Origin: Coprenecus sp949297365
GTDB lineage: Bacteria > Bacteroidota > Bacteroidia > Bacteroidales > UBA932
DNA length: 64,000 bases
Direction: 5' to 3'
Assembly: GCA_963931055.1 (NCBI GenBank)
Contig: OZ006987.1
Location: forward strand, 744,001 to 808,000
Shown here: one piece after another, positions 27,782-36,601 of the stretch
How the letters are laid out: every line of letters begins with the position of its first letter
Position numbering within the stretch: position 1 is the first letter of the stretch
Notes under the pieces: model-generated
The model's database searches: none
What the model saw: only the letters and a program-made list of their open reading frames with translations
What the model was told of the DNA's origin: nothing
Position numbers and translations under genes: made by a program

Positions 27782-28594
27782 TTATTTCTTATTTAAAATA
27801 TTCTGAACCTTAGCCGCGAGTCCGTCCAGTTCCTTACGGTACTTGGAATCGGGGAACTCGCTCACAAATGTGAAATAGTCATCCGTAAACGTCACGTATC
27901 TGTCCCTCTGTCTGGCCGCCACACTGTTGAAGGCATACTTGTAGGCTGACATCACGGTATAGTACATGATATCCTCCCGATAGACATTGTCCGCGTCCTC
28001 CTTCAGCACCAGCTTGAGCGCATAATGGGCAGCCTTGTAATCCTCAATGGTATAATACAGCTTGGCTGACTCATATTCTTTACGGTCCAGCCTCTCCTCC
28101 AGCCTGTCTATCATGGCATGGCACTGTGCCGCATACTCACTGTCAGGATAATCTATCAGATAATTGGCAATCGCCGCGAGGGCCTTGTAAGTAGGAGTCT
28201 GGTCCAGTTCATATCTGTACGTGCTGCTGTACAGGCAGTCCAGATACATGAAACGGGCCTTGTCTGCAAACGGACTCCGAGGATACACATTGATAAAAGA
28301 CTCAAAAGCCTGCTCCGCCGCAGCCATATCCCCATAGCAGTAATGGGAATACGCAGTGTAGTACTGAACGGTATCGTCCTGAGCCGTACCTCCCACCGCT
28401 ATCTTAAGGCTCTCGAACATACCGGCTGCCTTCGCATACTTGCCGGCATCGAAAAGGTCAAAGGCCATCTTGTACTTGGCCGGCACGTCATGACTCTCCA
28501 GCATCAGCTCATACTGGCTCTTACATGACTGAAAAGCCAGCAGCATGACTGCCGAAAGCACTGCTACAACCGACATGAACGGGACATTTCTCAT
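27782..28594 (-). CDS. bamD: Outer-membrane assembly lipoprotein BamD
   Basis: I use the ATG at 28594 (MRNVPFMSVV; 270 residues). In-frame ATGs also lie at 28603 and 28627, the latter overlapping the upstream gene. A lipobox (LLAFQSC) gives a lipidated cysteine. TPR repeats follow (YKMAFDLFDAGKYAKAAGMFESL; QYYTAYSHYCYGDMAAAEQAFESFINVYPRSPFA). BamD is the lipoprotein partner of BamA in folding outer-membrane proteins. BamA itself is encoded at 14178-16700. Confidence 0.9.
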   Translation of the reverse strand: MRNVPFMSVVAVLSAVMLLAFQSCKSQYELMLESHDVPAKYKMAFDLFDAGKYAKAAGMFESLKIAVGGTAQDDTVQYYTAYSHYCYGDMAAAEQAFESFINVYPRSPFADKARFMYLDCLYSSTYRYELDQTPTYKALAAIANYLIDYPDSEYAAQCHAMIDRLEERLDRKEYESAKLYYTIEDYKAAHYALKLVLKEDADNVYREDIMYYTVMSAYKYAFNSVAARQRDRYVTFTDDYFTFVSEFPDSKYRKELDGLAAKVQNILNKK

Positions 28595-28613
28595 ATCATC
28601 CATCTTTCCGAAC

Positions 28614-29558
28614 TTACAAAGATACATATTTATTCTTAATATACGCCTCCAATCTGTATCCCCACACCAAAATTATCGCCATAGCCCATCTTGCCAAAAG
28701 CAGCACCCACCACGCAGCACCTATGGACGCAAGCAGGAACAAATCCTCCAAATTGCTGTGGCTGATGCCTATATGAAGATTGAGGCCGTTTATGTCCGTC
28801 TTCCGCAGCTTGTCATTTCCGGCCTCCTCTATCATAGCCGCAGCCCCATAGGCAAGGCCGAGCGTATTGGCTATAATCCACAGCACCGAACATCTGGCCG
28901 AAAGTCCGAAGACTCTCATCACCGGTCTCAGCATCCGGGATATCAGCCTGATTATCCCGAACTCGGCCAGCAGGGCCTGCAGAATATTCAGGGCAAATAT
29001 GATAACCAGCATCTTGGGGACCAGCACACACACGTCCATGAGCCAACCCAGCACCGCGTCCCGGAACTCGGGTCTTCCGGCCACGGCATCCACGACCGCA
29101 GCCTCGGATACAGTCTCCGGAAGCAACAGATTCAGAATGTATGCAAGAATTATTCCTGAAAGAGTACGCACCAGCACCATCAGCAGCGCAGGGCTTCCCG
29201 TCTTCTTCTGCACGGCCGTCTCCACTATCATATTGTGCGAGCACAGCACCATCACACCGAGTATCGTCACAGCCCTCGCGTCCAGATCCAGGGCGACCGC
29301 AGCCGTAACTGCCGAATACATATTGACGAAGTAGCCCGAGACATAGGCCAGGGCGGCCTCTCCCGGCAGTCCGAAATGCACGAACAGAGGCGACAGGACA
29401 GCTGACAGCCAGTCAATGAATCCGAAATACCCCAGCAGCATAATGGCAAAGGACACCCCTACCGTGATCTTAATCATCCACAGCGCGGTCTTAAGTGTGG
29501 ACGGCAGCACTTTCCTGACAGCTGAGGCACACCTTTGTCTGAATCCGGGGACTTCCAC
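28614..29558 (-). CDS. Nucleoside-recognition (Gate) domain membrane protein
   Basis: The 314-residue polytopic protein has about eight membrane helices arranged as two Gate-domain halves. One holds FGLPGEAALAYVSGYFVNMYSAV and the other the VCVLVPKMLVIIFALNILQALL segment. Spore-maturation proteins SpmA and SpmB and nucleoside transporters share this domain, but the substrate in Bacteroidota is unknown. It lies 9 bp after an SDR gene and is cotranscribed towards bamD. Confidence 0.75.
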   Translation of the reverse strand: MEVPGFRQRCASAVRKVLPSTLKTALWMIKITVGVSFAIMLLGYFGFIDWLSAVLSPLFVHFGLPGEAALAYVSGYFVNMYSAVTAAVALDLDARAVTILGVMVLCSHNMIVETAVQKKTGSPALLMVLVRTLSGIILAYILNLLLPETVSEAAVVDAVAGRPEFRDAVLGWLMDVCVLVPKMLVIIFALNILQALLAEFGIIRLISRMLRPVMRVFGLSARCSVLWIIANTLGLAYGAAAMIEEAGNDKLRKTDINGLNLHIGISHSNLEDLFLLASIGAAWWVLLLARWAMAIILVWGYRLEAYIKNKYVSL

Positions 29559-29567
29559 TTTCGGGCT

Positions 29568-30374
29568 CTATTTCAGGTTCCAGTGACGGGTAACTTTCCG
29601 CTCTATCGGGCCGAATATCCACGGGCGGATAAGGGGAGCGAACAGCCAGCCTATCTTGTTGATCAAGCCCGGAATCCTGCCGGAACGGCCCCGGAACATC
29701 ATATTCATGGCCTTGCGTGCAGCCGTCTCAGGCCTTATCATGATGCCGAGTCTGCGGGCCAGACGGCTGTACTTGGGCGGCAGACCCAGCAGAGGCGTAT
29801 CCACCGCTCCGAAATAGATGGCGGACACATTGACTCCTGTCTTCTGGCATTCGGTCCTGAGCGCACGGGTAAAGATGCGGGTAAACGACTTGGTCGAGGC
29901 ATAAGTGGTGAGAAAAGGAAAAGGGAACCACGCGGCCAGGGAAGATATGTTCAGTATATAGCCTTTGCCGCGCTCCAGCATCCCCGGCAGGAAATACCTG
30001 CAGAGCATGGCCGTAGCATGGTTGTGAACCATGATAATGCTGCTCACCTTCTCAGGCGGCATATTGCGGAAATGCATCGGATGCAGCATCCCGGCGTTGT
30101 TGACCAGCACCTCCACCTCGGCCTCCGGCCTCTGCACCCTGACCGTGTCGAAGACTCTCCTGGGAGCGTCCACCGCCGACAGGTCAACGCCTACCGACAG
30201 GAAATCCAGATCGGGATACTGCCCGGCCATCTCGTCCCGGACGGCATCCGTCTCGTTCTGGAAGAGAGCCACGATGATGACATTGTAGTTCTTCGCGGCC
30301 AGAATCCTGACATATTCCAGACCCATACCCGAGGAACCGCCGGTGACAAGGGCGTATTTATTGTGACTTGACAT
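29568..30374 (-). CDS. Short-chain dehydrogenase/reductase
   Basis: The 268-residue protein is a classical SDR: cofactor motif TGGSSGMGLEYV (about 11-22), NNAGML (about 91-96), the catalytic serine region LNISSLAAWFPF, and Tyr-x-x-x-Lys in YASTKSF. A hydrophobic or amphipathic C-terminal stretch after residue 225 suggests membrane association. The cofactor and substrate are not evident. It is the first gene of the run, with an exact TAAATTTG -7 box upstream, divergent from rubrerythrin. Confidence 0.85.
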   Translation of the reverse strand: MSSHNKYALVTGGSSGMGLEYVRILAAKNYNVIIVALFQNETDAVRDEMAGQYPDLDFLSVGVDLSAVDAPRRVFDTVRVQRPEAEVEVLVNNAGMLHPMHFRNMPPEKVSSIIMVHNHATAMLCRYFLPGMLERGKGYILNISSLAAWFPFPFLTTYASTKSFTRIFTRALRTECQKTGVNVSAIYFGAVDTPLLGLPPKYSRLARRLGIMIRPETAARKAMNMMFRGRSGRIPGLINKIGWLFAPLIRPWIFGPIERKVTRHWNLK

Positions 30375-30396
30375 AAAATACCTGTATTGAAGTCCG

Positions 30397-30404
30397 CAAA
30401 TTTA
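30397..30404 (-). promoter_or_regulatory. -7 element of the SDR-to-aminopeptidase operon
   Basis: The minus strand reads TAAATTTG (exact TAnnTTTG), 22 bp upstream of the SDR ATG. It lies only 12 bp from the divergent rubrerythrin -7 box, so the two promoters overlap and may interfere. Confidence 0.5.
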
Positions 30405-30416
30405 GAACTTTTATCG

Positions 30417-30424
30417 TATCTTTG
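30417..30424 (+). promoter_or_regulatory. -7 element of rubrerythrin
   Basis: TATCTTTG is an exact TAnnTTTG, 29 bp before the rubrerythrin ATG. No TTTG is seen at the normal -33 spacing. Confidence 0.55.
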
Positions 30425-30453
30425 CTCCTATATCAACACAAACACTTACTATT

Positions 30454-31029
30454 ATGGCATCAATCAAAGGAACAAGAACCGAAAAGAATCTTCTCGCCTC
30501 ATTCGCCGGAGAATCCCAGGCCAGAGGCAGATACACCTACTTCGCAAGCGTGGCCAAGAAAGAGGGCTATGAGCAGATAGCCGCCATCTTCCTGGAGACA
30601 GCCGAGCAGGAGAAGGAGCACGCCAAGAAGTTCTTCAAATTCCTCGAGGGCGGTATGGTAGAGATCACCTCGACATACCCTGCTGGAATAATCTCCACCA
30701 CTCTGGAGAACCTCAAGGCCGCCGCCGAGGGCGAGAATGAGGAATGGACAGTACTCTATCCCGAGGCCGCAAAAGTGGCCAGGGAAGAAGGTTTCACCGA
30801 GATAGCCGTGGCATTCGAGATGATAGCCAAGGTCGAGGCCGAGCACGAGGCCCGCTACCGCAAGCTTCTCGAGAGAATAGAGACAGGTACTGTCTTCGAG
30901 CGTGACGGCGAGATCTACTGGCAGTGCCGCAACTGCGGATACGTACACAAAGGCAAGAAAGCTCCGGAGAAATGCCCTGCCTGCCAGCATCCCAAGGCAT
31001 ATTTCGAGCCCAAAAAAGAAAACTACTAA
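30454..31029 (+). CDS. rbr: Rubrerythrin
   Basis: The 191-residue protein has a four-helix diiron domain with carboxylate/His motifs (ETAEQEKEHAKKF, and AKVEAEHEARY) and a C-terminal rubredoxin domain binding one iron by CRNCGY and CPACQ. It reduces hydrogen peroxide in anaerobes using electrons from rubredoxin or NADH-linked partners. It is a single-gene unit with its own promoter and a terminator at 31060-31093. Confidence 0.97.
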   Translation: MASIKGTRTEKNLLASFAGESQARGRYTYFASVAKKEGYEQIAAIFLETAEQEKEHAKKFFKFLEGGMVEITSTYPAGIISTTLENLKAAAEGENEEWTVLYPEAAKVAREEGFTEIAVAFEMIAKVEAEHEARYRKLLERIETGTVFERDGEIYWQCRNCGYVHKGKKAPEKCPACQHPKAYFEPKKENY

Positions 31030-31059
31030 AAGGGCTTAGTCGCTGAGCTCCGAAACAGA

Positions 31060-31093
31060 AAAGGCTGTGTCTGGATTTCCCGGCACAGCCTTT
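31060..31093. terminator. Bidirectional intrinsic terminator between rubrerythrin and the BACON gene
   Basis: AAAGGCTGTG pairs with CACAGCCTTT across a 14-base loop. The A- and T-rich flanks allow use from both sides, which suits the convergent genes. Confidence 0.8.
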
Positions 31094-31110
31094 ATCAATT
31101 CTTCACTTCT

Positions 31111-32526
31111 CTAAAACTGGCTGATATTCAAACCTTTGACACCAACAATATTGGAGAGGACAATCTTATCTGCTCCCTCTGTCGCTATCTCCACGAAGTA
31201 ATAAGCAGGAGTCTCATATATGTGCTCTACTTCAGACTGATAGACCTCGCTGTCTCCGTCCCCCCAAAATATCATTCCACCTGCAAAGTTTTGCCCACTA
31301 ATAAAAGGCGACACGAACACATCACCATATATACTGATTGTCAACATATTCTGAACAGGAGTCCCTTTCTGTATGATTTTGACTGACTGCCGCAGACCTG
31401 TCTCTGAAGAAAATATTATCTCGGCCTCACGAGGAGTATCTTCTGAATTGGCACTAACCATAAAGCCCAGAATGTCCTCAACCATAGCCTTTGTCTGTAC
31501 CTGCTGTATCCAGTCTGCCGTCACCGTCACCTCATAGGAGACATTGGCGTTTACCGCAAATTCCAGATAATCTCCCTCATATCCGAGTTCATATTCATTC
31601 CGGGCAACTATTATCGCGTCTTTCTGCATCTGCTCCACCGTAACGGTATCGGAAAGATCATACTCACGGCTTTCAAACACTATCTCCGCACTGCGGGAAT
31701 CATAGGTATCATTGGCCGCTACGGCAATATAACGTGTGTACGTGGACACAGCCCGCGCCACAGCCTCATTCAGCCAGTCTGCCTCTGCCGGCAAATGCAT
31801 CTCGTAAGGAACGTTGCTCCTCACCTCTATGACGAGCAAGTCACCGTCACTGCCAACCGTGAACCTGTCCTCCGAAAGCACCAATACCGGCTCCACACCA
31901 TACTGATACACGGAAACTGTATCTATCAGACCGCTTCCCTCCACAATTATACGGCCGGCACGCTGCAGACCGGACTCATTAGGCGCAACACTGAACTCAA
32001 GCTGAGTGGTAGTCAAAGCCTTTGTCTGAACCGGCTTAATCCATTCAGAGGCCCGCCCATCCACGTAATACTCAAAGTCCACATTGGACTTGACCTCTAT
32101 AGTGACCGTACCGCCATCCACTCCGACTTCCTGACGTTCAGATGAGATAAGCAGAGTATTCTTCTGCTTCTGAACTATCACCAAGGACTCAGTGACAGTC
32201 CCGGAGGTGATTATCAAAGTTGCATTACGCTCGTCTTCCGACTCATTCTCCTCAACTTCCAGGATTATGCTCTGTGCTCCTGCATCTCCTTCGGTCATTG
32301 AGACACTGCCCCATTCCTTATCCACTTCTGCAGTCCATGATGACGTGGCCGTAAAATCCACAGTGACACTTCCACCCGCAGATTCGAATACCGGCAGTTC
32401 CTCGAGCATCAGTGTCAAGGCCGGTACGGCAGGCTGAGGATCTTCCTGCTCTGCGAAAGTACATCCACACGGCAGTATCAAGGCCGCAATGACGGCCAGT
32501 ACTGCATATCTGACATAATTCTTCAT
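31111..32526 (-). CDS. Multi-BACON-domain lipoprotein with C-terminal PKD-like domain
   Basis: The 471-residue lipoprotein (lipobox near LPCGC, Cys20 or Cys22) has four consecutive BACON repeats of about 90 residues. They are recognisable by G(G/D)xxxxxxVxSN...W near 35-120, 125-210, 213-300 and 302-390, each ending with V.I.Q-type strands. The C-terminal part has WGDGDSEVYQ and HIYET, the pattern of a PKD-like fold. BACON domains are carbohydrate- or mucin-associated in gut Bacteroidota, but direct binding is not proven. It lies 12 bp downstream of the C10 protease, so the two are probably cotranscribed. Confidence 0.85.
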   Translation of the reverse strand: MKNYVRYAVLAVIAALILPCGCTFAEQEDPQPAVPALTLMLEELPVFESAGGSVTVDFTATSSWTAEVDKEWGSVSMTEGDAGAQSIILEVEENESEDERNATLIITSGTVTESLVIVQKQKNTLLISSERQEVGVDGGTVTIEVKSNVDFEYYVDGRASEWIKPVQTKALTTTQLEFSVAPNESGLQRAGRIIVEGSGLIDTVSVYQYGVEPVLVLSEDRFTVGSDGDLLVIEVRSNVPYEMHLPAEADWLNEAVARAVSTYTRYIAVAANDTYDSRSAEIVFESREYDLSDTVTVEQMQKDAIIVARNEYELGYEGDYLEFAVNANVSYEVTVTADWIQQVQTKAMVEDILGFMVSANSEDTPREAEIIFSSETGLRQSVKIIQKGTPVQNMLTISIYGDVFVSPFISGQNFAGGMIFWGDGDSEVYQSEVEHIYETPAYYFVEIATEGADKIVLSNIVGVKGLNISQF

Positions 32527-32538
32527 AATCTCATCAGT

Positions 32539-34347
32539 TTAGATTGTTATTTCCAATGTTTTAATCTCATTGTCCTTTCTGAGTTCTATGAAATAGACGC
32601 CCTCAGTCAGACGTGAAGTATCTATACAGGTACTGTCCCCGTCTATATACCAAACGCCATTTACCGTACGACCGGAAGCATCCTTAAGAGAAACCGATAC
32701 TCCGCCGGCCGAGAAATCAAGCCTTAGCAACTTACTCAGCCTGTCATAGGATACGGACGTTATCTCCTCTATGGTATAGTCTTCAACTATTATCAGATCC
32801 CATACACAATCTCCCTCCTCATTGCCTTTTATCACAGTCCATTCCTGAGCATTCTCACTGCGGTAATAGCCACGGATACGGTATCCGGCTTTTATCGGAG
32901 ACTTTATCTCAACATACTCTACAGGACAATATCCATAAGCAACGGGAAGGCCTTCTTCGCCTGTTTCAAAATCATATAAAGACTCCACTATCTGTCCATC
33001 TTTATCAGTAAGAGCAAACAGAATCTCCCCGAAAAATGTCATAGAGCCATTATTGGTCACCAGTCCGGCTGAAAGATTGAACGGCTCATTCTGTCCGATC
33101 GGCCCGTCTACAGCCAGTCCGTTGAAATACCGTCCACTGTTGTCCACATACTCCTGATACCTTATTTCCTCCACAGGTGATCCTCCCATATCTCTTTGAA
33201 CTCCGATTGTGGCGCCCTGCGATTCATTGTACCCCGCATCGGTTCCTCCGGCTCCTTGACCGGCAGGATCCATAGCCGTCAATAGGAAATATCCGTTATA
33301 CGCACCGCTCCAACCCCAGTTGACACTGTAATAGTTATCCGAAGTATAACCGTCCAGCACAAAAGCATGTCCGCCTCCGGAGTTATGGCCGCTGTACAAT
33401 ATAGGACGTTCATTATTCAGTTCTTCCTGCATCATTCGGTTCCAGTCAGCTGTCGTATACATTGAACGGCTGATATATCTGGCCGATCTGTCGTATCCGA
33501 AATATGTAATCAGAGTAGTCCCCAGATCCGATGAATATGCACCTGTTCCGACAGAACTTTCGGGACCATAATCAGACTGAAGGGAGACTCCGCAGTCCCG
33601 CATCAAAACAGCAACCGCATCGGCCTCTACCTCTGAATATCCGTCAGAATAACTCAACGGCATATTTGCCCAATCGTAAGCATGTCCCAATGTCACCTCA
33701 GGCACATAAATATTATATGACCGTGTCTGATACCCTCCAATCACTCCCGAACCGCGTTCCGGCCATTGATGGTACCTCATGACTATGGCCATCGCTGTCG
33801 CTGCACACCCCGTATATGTACTATAACCACTGTAGGTAGGGCAAAGCAGATTGTACGGCTCCGACTGGTCCCATTCGGCAGTTTCCAGTTCCACGACAGG
33901 AGTTCCTGATTCAAATGCCGCGTTCCATGCCTCAGACACATAAGGAAGCGGTTCAACCTTGTCACGGCGGGCACGGATAATGTTGTCCCTGACCCCGTCC
34001 AGCCATTCCTGCAGGTTCGGTGGCAAAGTCCCGTCCTGAGGGAACTCATTGTCAAATGAATATCCAAGTACCGGCATGGCCACGTCATCTCCGGAGACTA
34101 TCACAAATCCTGGACCTGACGTGTTGTCAAACACATAGAATGCGGGAGCCTCCGATGCAGGAGCATGAGCCGCCCCGGATTCACTTCCACGCACCAATTG
34201 CAGTGCAGGTGAAGAAACCCGTGCCGGCGAAGATGCCCGCCAAAAGGCCTGGGCGACTTTTTCCGCCCTATCCTGAGGCACATTATCAGCGAATACTGTC
34301 ACTGACACAAGCAGTGCCAACGAAAAAACCGAAATTAAACGTTTCAT
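32539..34347 (-). CDS. C10-family cysteine protease (streptopain/interpain-like) with C-terminal sorting-like domain
   Basis: The 602-residue protein has a signal peptide (to about residue 20) and a Spi/propeptide region (about 22-150). The mature peptidase has oxyanion Gln161, nucleophile Cys181 (YTGCAATAMA) and His327 (GGGHAFVLDGY), followed by NWGWSGAYNGYF. The last 75 residues (VSLKDASGRTVNG, then IDTSRLTEGVYFIELR) look like a type IX secretion sorting domain, so cell-surface or secreted delivery is likely. C10 enzymes degrade host proteins in Prevotella and Bacteroides relatives. The propeptide is presumably cleaved for activation. No staphostatin-like inhibitor is seen nearby. Confidence 0.92.
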   Translation of the reverse strand: MKRLISVFSLALLVSVTVFADNVPQDRAEKVAQAFWRASSPARVSSPALQLVRGSESGAAHAPASEAPAFYVFDNTSGPGFVIVSGDDVAMPVLGYSFDNEFPQDGTLPPNLQEWLDGVRDNIIRARRDKVEPLPYVSEAWNAAFESGTPVVELETAEWDQSEPYNLLCPTYSGYSTYTGCAATAMAIVMRYHQWPERGSGVIGGYQTRSYNIYVPEVTLGHAYDWANMPLSYSDGYSEVEADAVAVLMRDCGVSLQSDYGPESSVGTGAYSSDLGTTLITYFGYDRSARYISRSMYTTADWNRMMQEELNNERPILYSGHNSGGGHAFVLDGYTSDNYYSVNWGWSGAYNGYFLLTAMDPAGQGAGGTDAGYNESQGATIGVQRDMGGSPVEEIRYQEYVDNSGRYFNGLAVDGPIGQNEPFNLSAGLVTNNGSMTFFGEILFALTDKDGQIVESLYDFETGEEGLPVAYGYCPVEYVEIKSPIKAGYRIRGYYRSENAQEWTVIKGNEEGDCVWDLIIVEDYTIEEITSVSYDRLSKLLRLDFSAGGVSVSLKDASGRTVNGVWYIDGDSTCIDTSRLTEGVYFIELRKDNEIKTLEITI

Positions 34348-34387
34348 AGTTTATTTTAGAAGATAATTGATATTGTCATTTTATGTT

Positions 34388-35437
34388 CTAGAACACCTTG
34401 AAGCCCATAGCTTTGCGGGCGAGGGCCAAGGTAGCGGAGGCACTGGCACGGGCCTTGTCGCGGCCTTCCGACACCACCCGGTGCAGATAAGCGTCATCGT
34501 TGTAGATGGCATCGATGCGCTCTCGTATCGGCAGGGTCACCTTGCAGATATCGGCTGCAAGCTGCTTCTTGAGGTCACCGTAACGGATCGAGCAGTCGTT
34601 CCATTTCTCCTTGAAATACTCGACGGTGGACGGCTCGGACACAAGCGCCATGAGGGTGAAGAGGTTTTCTATGCACTCGGGCATAGGGCTGTTCGGCTCG
34701 ACGGGACCGCTGTCTGTCAGGGCCTTCATCACTTTCTTGGTGATGGTCTTCTCATCGTCGTAGAGATAGATGCCGTTGCCCTCGCTCTTGCCCATCTTTC
34801 CGCTGCCGTCCAGACCGGGCACCTTGATGAGACCGCTTCCGAAATTAAACGCCCTCGGCTCAGTAAAGACCTCCTCGCCGTACATATTGTTGAAGCGGCG
34901 GGCCAGAACCCTGGCGTACTCCAGATGCTGCTCCTGATCCTTGCCGACCGGCACGAAGTCCGCACGGTGAATCAGGATATCGGCGGCCATCAGAACCGGA
35001 TAAGTCAGAAGGCCTGCGCTGATGTTGATGCCCTCGTCGTTGTGGTCATCCTCCGCGACATCTTCCAGACGGACATTGCGGGCCTTTGCCTTGGCCAGAC
35101 GCACTTTATCCTTGAAGGTGGTGGTACGCTCCAGCTCACCCTTGTAGGATATCATGTTCAGAAGCACATAAAGCTCGCTCACCTCGGGCACATCGCTCTG
35201 CACGAATATCGTGACCTTCTCCGGATCCAGACCGGCGGCCAGATACTCTGCCAGGATAGTCCTCACATTGGCGTGAAAGTCATCCGGGTGCGGATGAGTG
35301 GTCAGCGAATGCAGGTCCGCTATGAAATAATAACAGTTGTAATCGTCCTGTATCCTCACGAAATTGCGGAGGGCTCCGAAATAGTTGCCCAGGTGAAGAT
35401 GTCCGGTGGAACGTATACCGCTCAATACTGTCTGCAT
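34388..35437 (-). CDS. trpS: Tryptophanyl-tRNA synthetase
   Basis: At 349 residues the enzyme has typical class Ic length. The HIGH-type motif TGHLHLGNY is at residues 11-19 and the KMSKS-type GKMGKSEGN at about 213-221. It charges tRNA-Trp. It lies 3 bp downstream of recA and is probably cotranscribed with it. Both genes carry very long open frames on the opposite strand caused by codon bias; these are not genes. Confidence 0.96.
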   Translation of the reverse strand: MQTVLSGIRSTGHLHLGNYFGALRNFVRIQDDYNCYYFIADLHSLTTHPHPDDFHANVRTILAEYLAAGLDPEKVTIFVQSDVPEVSELYVLLNMISYKGELERTTTFKDKVRLAKAKARNVRLEDVAEDDHNDEGINISAGLLTYPVLMAADILIHRADFVPVGKDQEQHLEYARVLARRFNNMYGEEVFTEPRAFNFGSGLIKVPGLDGSGKMGKSEGNGIYLYDDEKTITKKVMKALTDSGPVEPNSPMPECIENLFTLMALVSEPSTVEYFKEKWNDCSIRYGDLKKQLAADICKVTLPIRERIDAIYNDDAYLHRVVSEGRDKARASASATLALARKAMGFKVF

Positions 35438-35440
35438 AAC

Positions 35441-36472
35441 CTAGTCCTCCATATTGTTCATTGCCTCACGGATCTTGCCCTCTATCTCCTCTGTCAGCTC
35501 GGGATTGTCCATAAGCAGTTTCTTGACCGCATCCCGGCCCTGGGCCAGTCTGGACTCACCGTAACTGAACCACGAGCCGCTCTTCTTGATGATATCGAAC
35601 TCCACACCCAGGTCTACAATCTCTCCTATCTTCGAGATACCCTCGCCGAATACGATATCGAACTCGGCCTTGCGGAAAGGAGGAGCCATCTTGTTCTTGA
35701 CGATCTTGACGCGGGTACGGTTGCCTGTGGGATCGTCTCCGTCCTTGAGCTGGGTCACCTTGCGCACGTCGATGCGGACGGAGGCGTAGAACTTCAGGGC
35801 ATTGCCGCCGGTAGTGGTCTCGGGATTGCCGAACATCACGCCGATCTTCTCGCGCAGTTGGTTGATGAAGATGCAGCAGGTGTTGGTCTTGGAGATATTG
35901 GCGGTAAGTTTCCTCAGGGCCTGGCTCATCAGTCTGGCCTGCAGTCCCATCTTCTGGTCTCCCATCTCGCCCTCAATCTCGGCTTTGGGAGTCAGAGCCG
36001 CGACTGAATCCACCACGATGATGTCGATAGCCCCGCTGCGGATCAGGTCGTCGGCTATCTCAAGAGCCTGCTCGCCGTTGTCCGGCTGGGATATGAGGAG
36101 AGTGTCCACGTCCACTCCCAGGTTCTTCGCGTATGTGCGGTCGAAAGCGTGCTCCGCATCGATGATGGCCGCGAAGCCGCCGGCCTTCTGGGCCTCCGCT
36201 ATGGCATGTATGGCCAGGGTCGTCTTACCGCTGGACTCAGGACCGAATATCTCGATCACCCTTCCCCTCGGATACCCGCCGATTCCCAGAGCGTGATCCA
36301 GTGCGATGGACCCTGACGGAATCACTGAAACATCCCCCTCAGGACGGTCTCCGAGCTTCATGATAGCCCCTTTACCGAAATCCTTTTCAATCTTGTCCAT
36401 TGTTGCCTGCAAAGCCTTGAGCTTGGCTGCGTTAGCCGCCGCAACATCATTCTGTTCGAGTTCTTTTGCCAT
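35441..36472 (-). CDS. recA: Recombinase RecA
   Basis: The 343-residue strand-exchange ATPase has Walker A GPESSGKTT (about 69-77), the catalytic Glu segment IDAEHAFD, Walker B IIVVDSVAAL, and the L1/L2 DNA-binding loops (GDQKMGLQARLMSQALRKL; FINQLREKIGVMFGNPETTTGG). The C-terminus is acidic, as is usual. A promoter with both elements lies upstream, and just beyond it a 28-bp perfect palindrome. Confidence 0.98.
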   Translation of the reverse strand: MAKELEQNDVAAANAAKLKALQATMDKIEKDFGKGAIMKLGDRPEGDVSVIPSGSIALDHALGIGGYPRGRVIEIFGPESSGKTTLAIHAIAEAQKAGGFAAIIDAEHAFDRTYAKNLGVDVDTLLISQPDNGEQALEIADDLIRSGAIDIIVVDSVAALTPKAEIEGEMGDQKMGLQARLMSQALRKLTANISKTNTCCIFINQLREKIGVMFGNPETTTGGNALKFYASVRIDVRKVTQLKDGDDPTGNRTRVKIVKNKMAPPFRKAEFDIVFGEGISKIGEIVDLGVEFDIIKKSGSWFSYGESRLAQGRDAVKKLLMDNPELTEEIEGKIREAMNNMED

Positions 36473-36494
36473 ACTTCTTCAATTAAAATATCCG

Positions 36495-36525
36495 CAAATA
36501 TAATCTAAAATCCGAACCATAGCAA
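36495..36525 (-). promoter_or_regulatory. recA promoter
   Basis: The minus strand has TTGC (36525-36522), a 19-bp spacer and TATATTTG (36502-36495), an exact -7 consensus. It is 22 bp upstream of the recA ATG. Confidence 0.7.
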
Positions 36526-36530
36526 TATCA

Positions 36531-36558
36531 AAACGGCTATAAACGTTTATAGCCGTTT
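36531..36558. repeat. 28-bp perfect palindrome next to the recA promoter
   Basis: The left arm AAACGGCTATAAAC (36531-36544) is followed immediately by its exact reverse complement (36545-36558). Its right side also belongs to a short tandem of CGTTTATAGC, CGTTTATAAC, CGTTTC (36544-36569). It lies 5 bp upstream of the recA -33 element. It has no T-tract, so an operator is more likely than a terminator. Protein partner unknown. Confidence 0.6.
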
Positions 36559-36601
36559 ATAACCGTTTCAACACACCTCCGGCAAACCATTCGCCTATCA
36601 C

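Noticed and set aside
34367..36007. 546-codon frame on the plus strand across trpS and recA
   Set aside because: It is antisense to two complete conserved genes, ignores their boundary and has no family similarity. Codon bias produces it.
36544..36569. CRISPR-like tandem near recA
   Set aside because: The units are only 10 bp with no spacers and no cas genes. It is part of the palindrome region.
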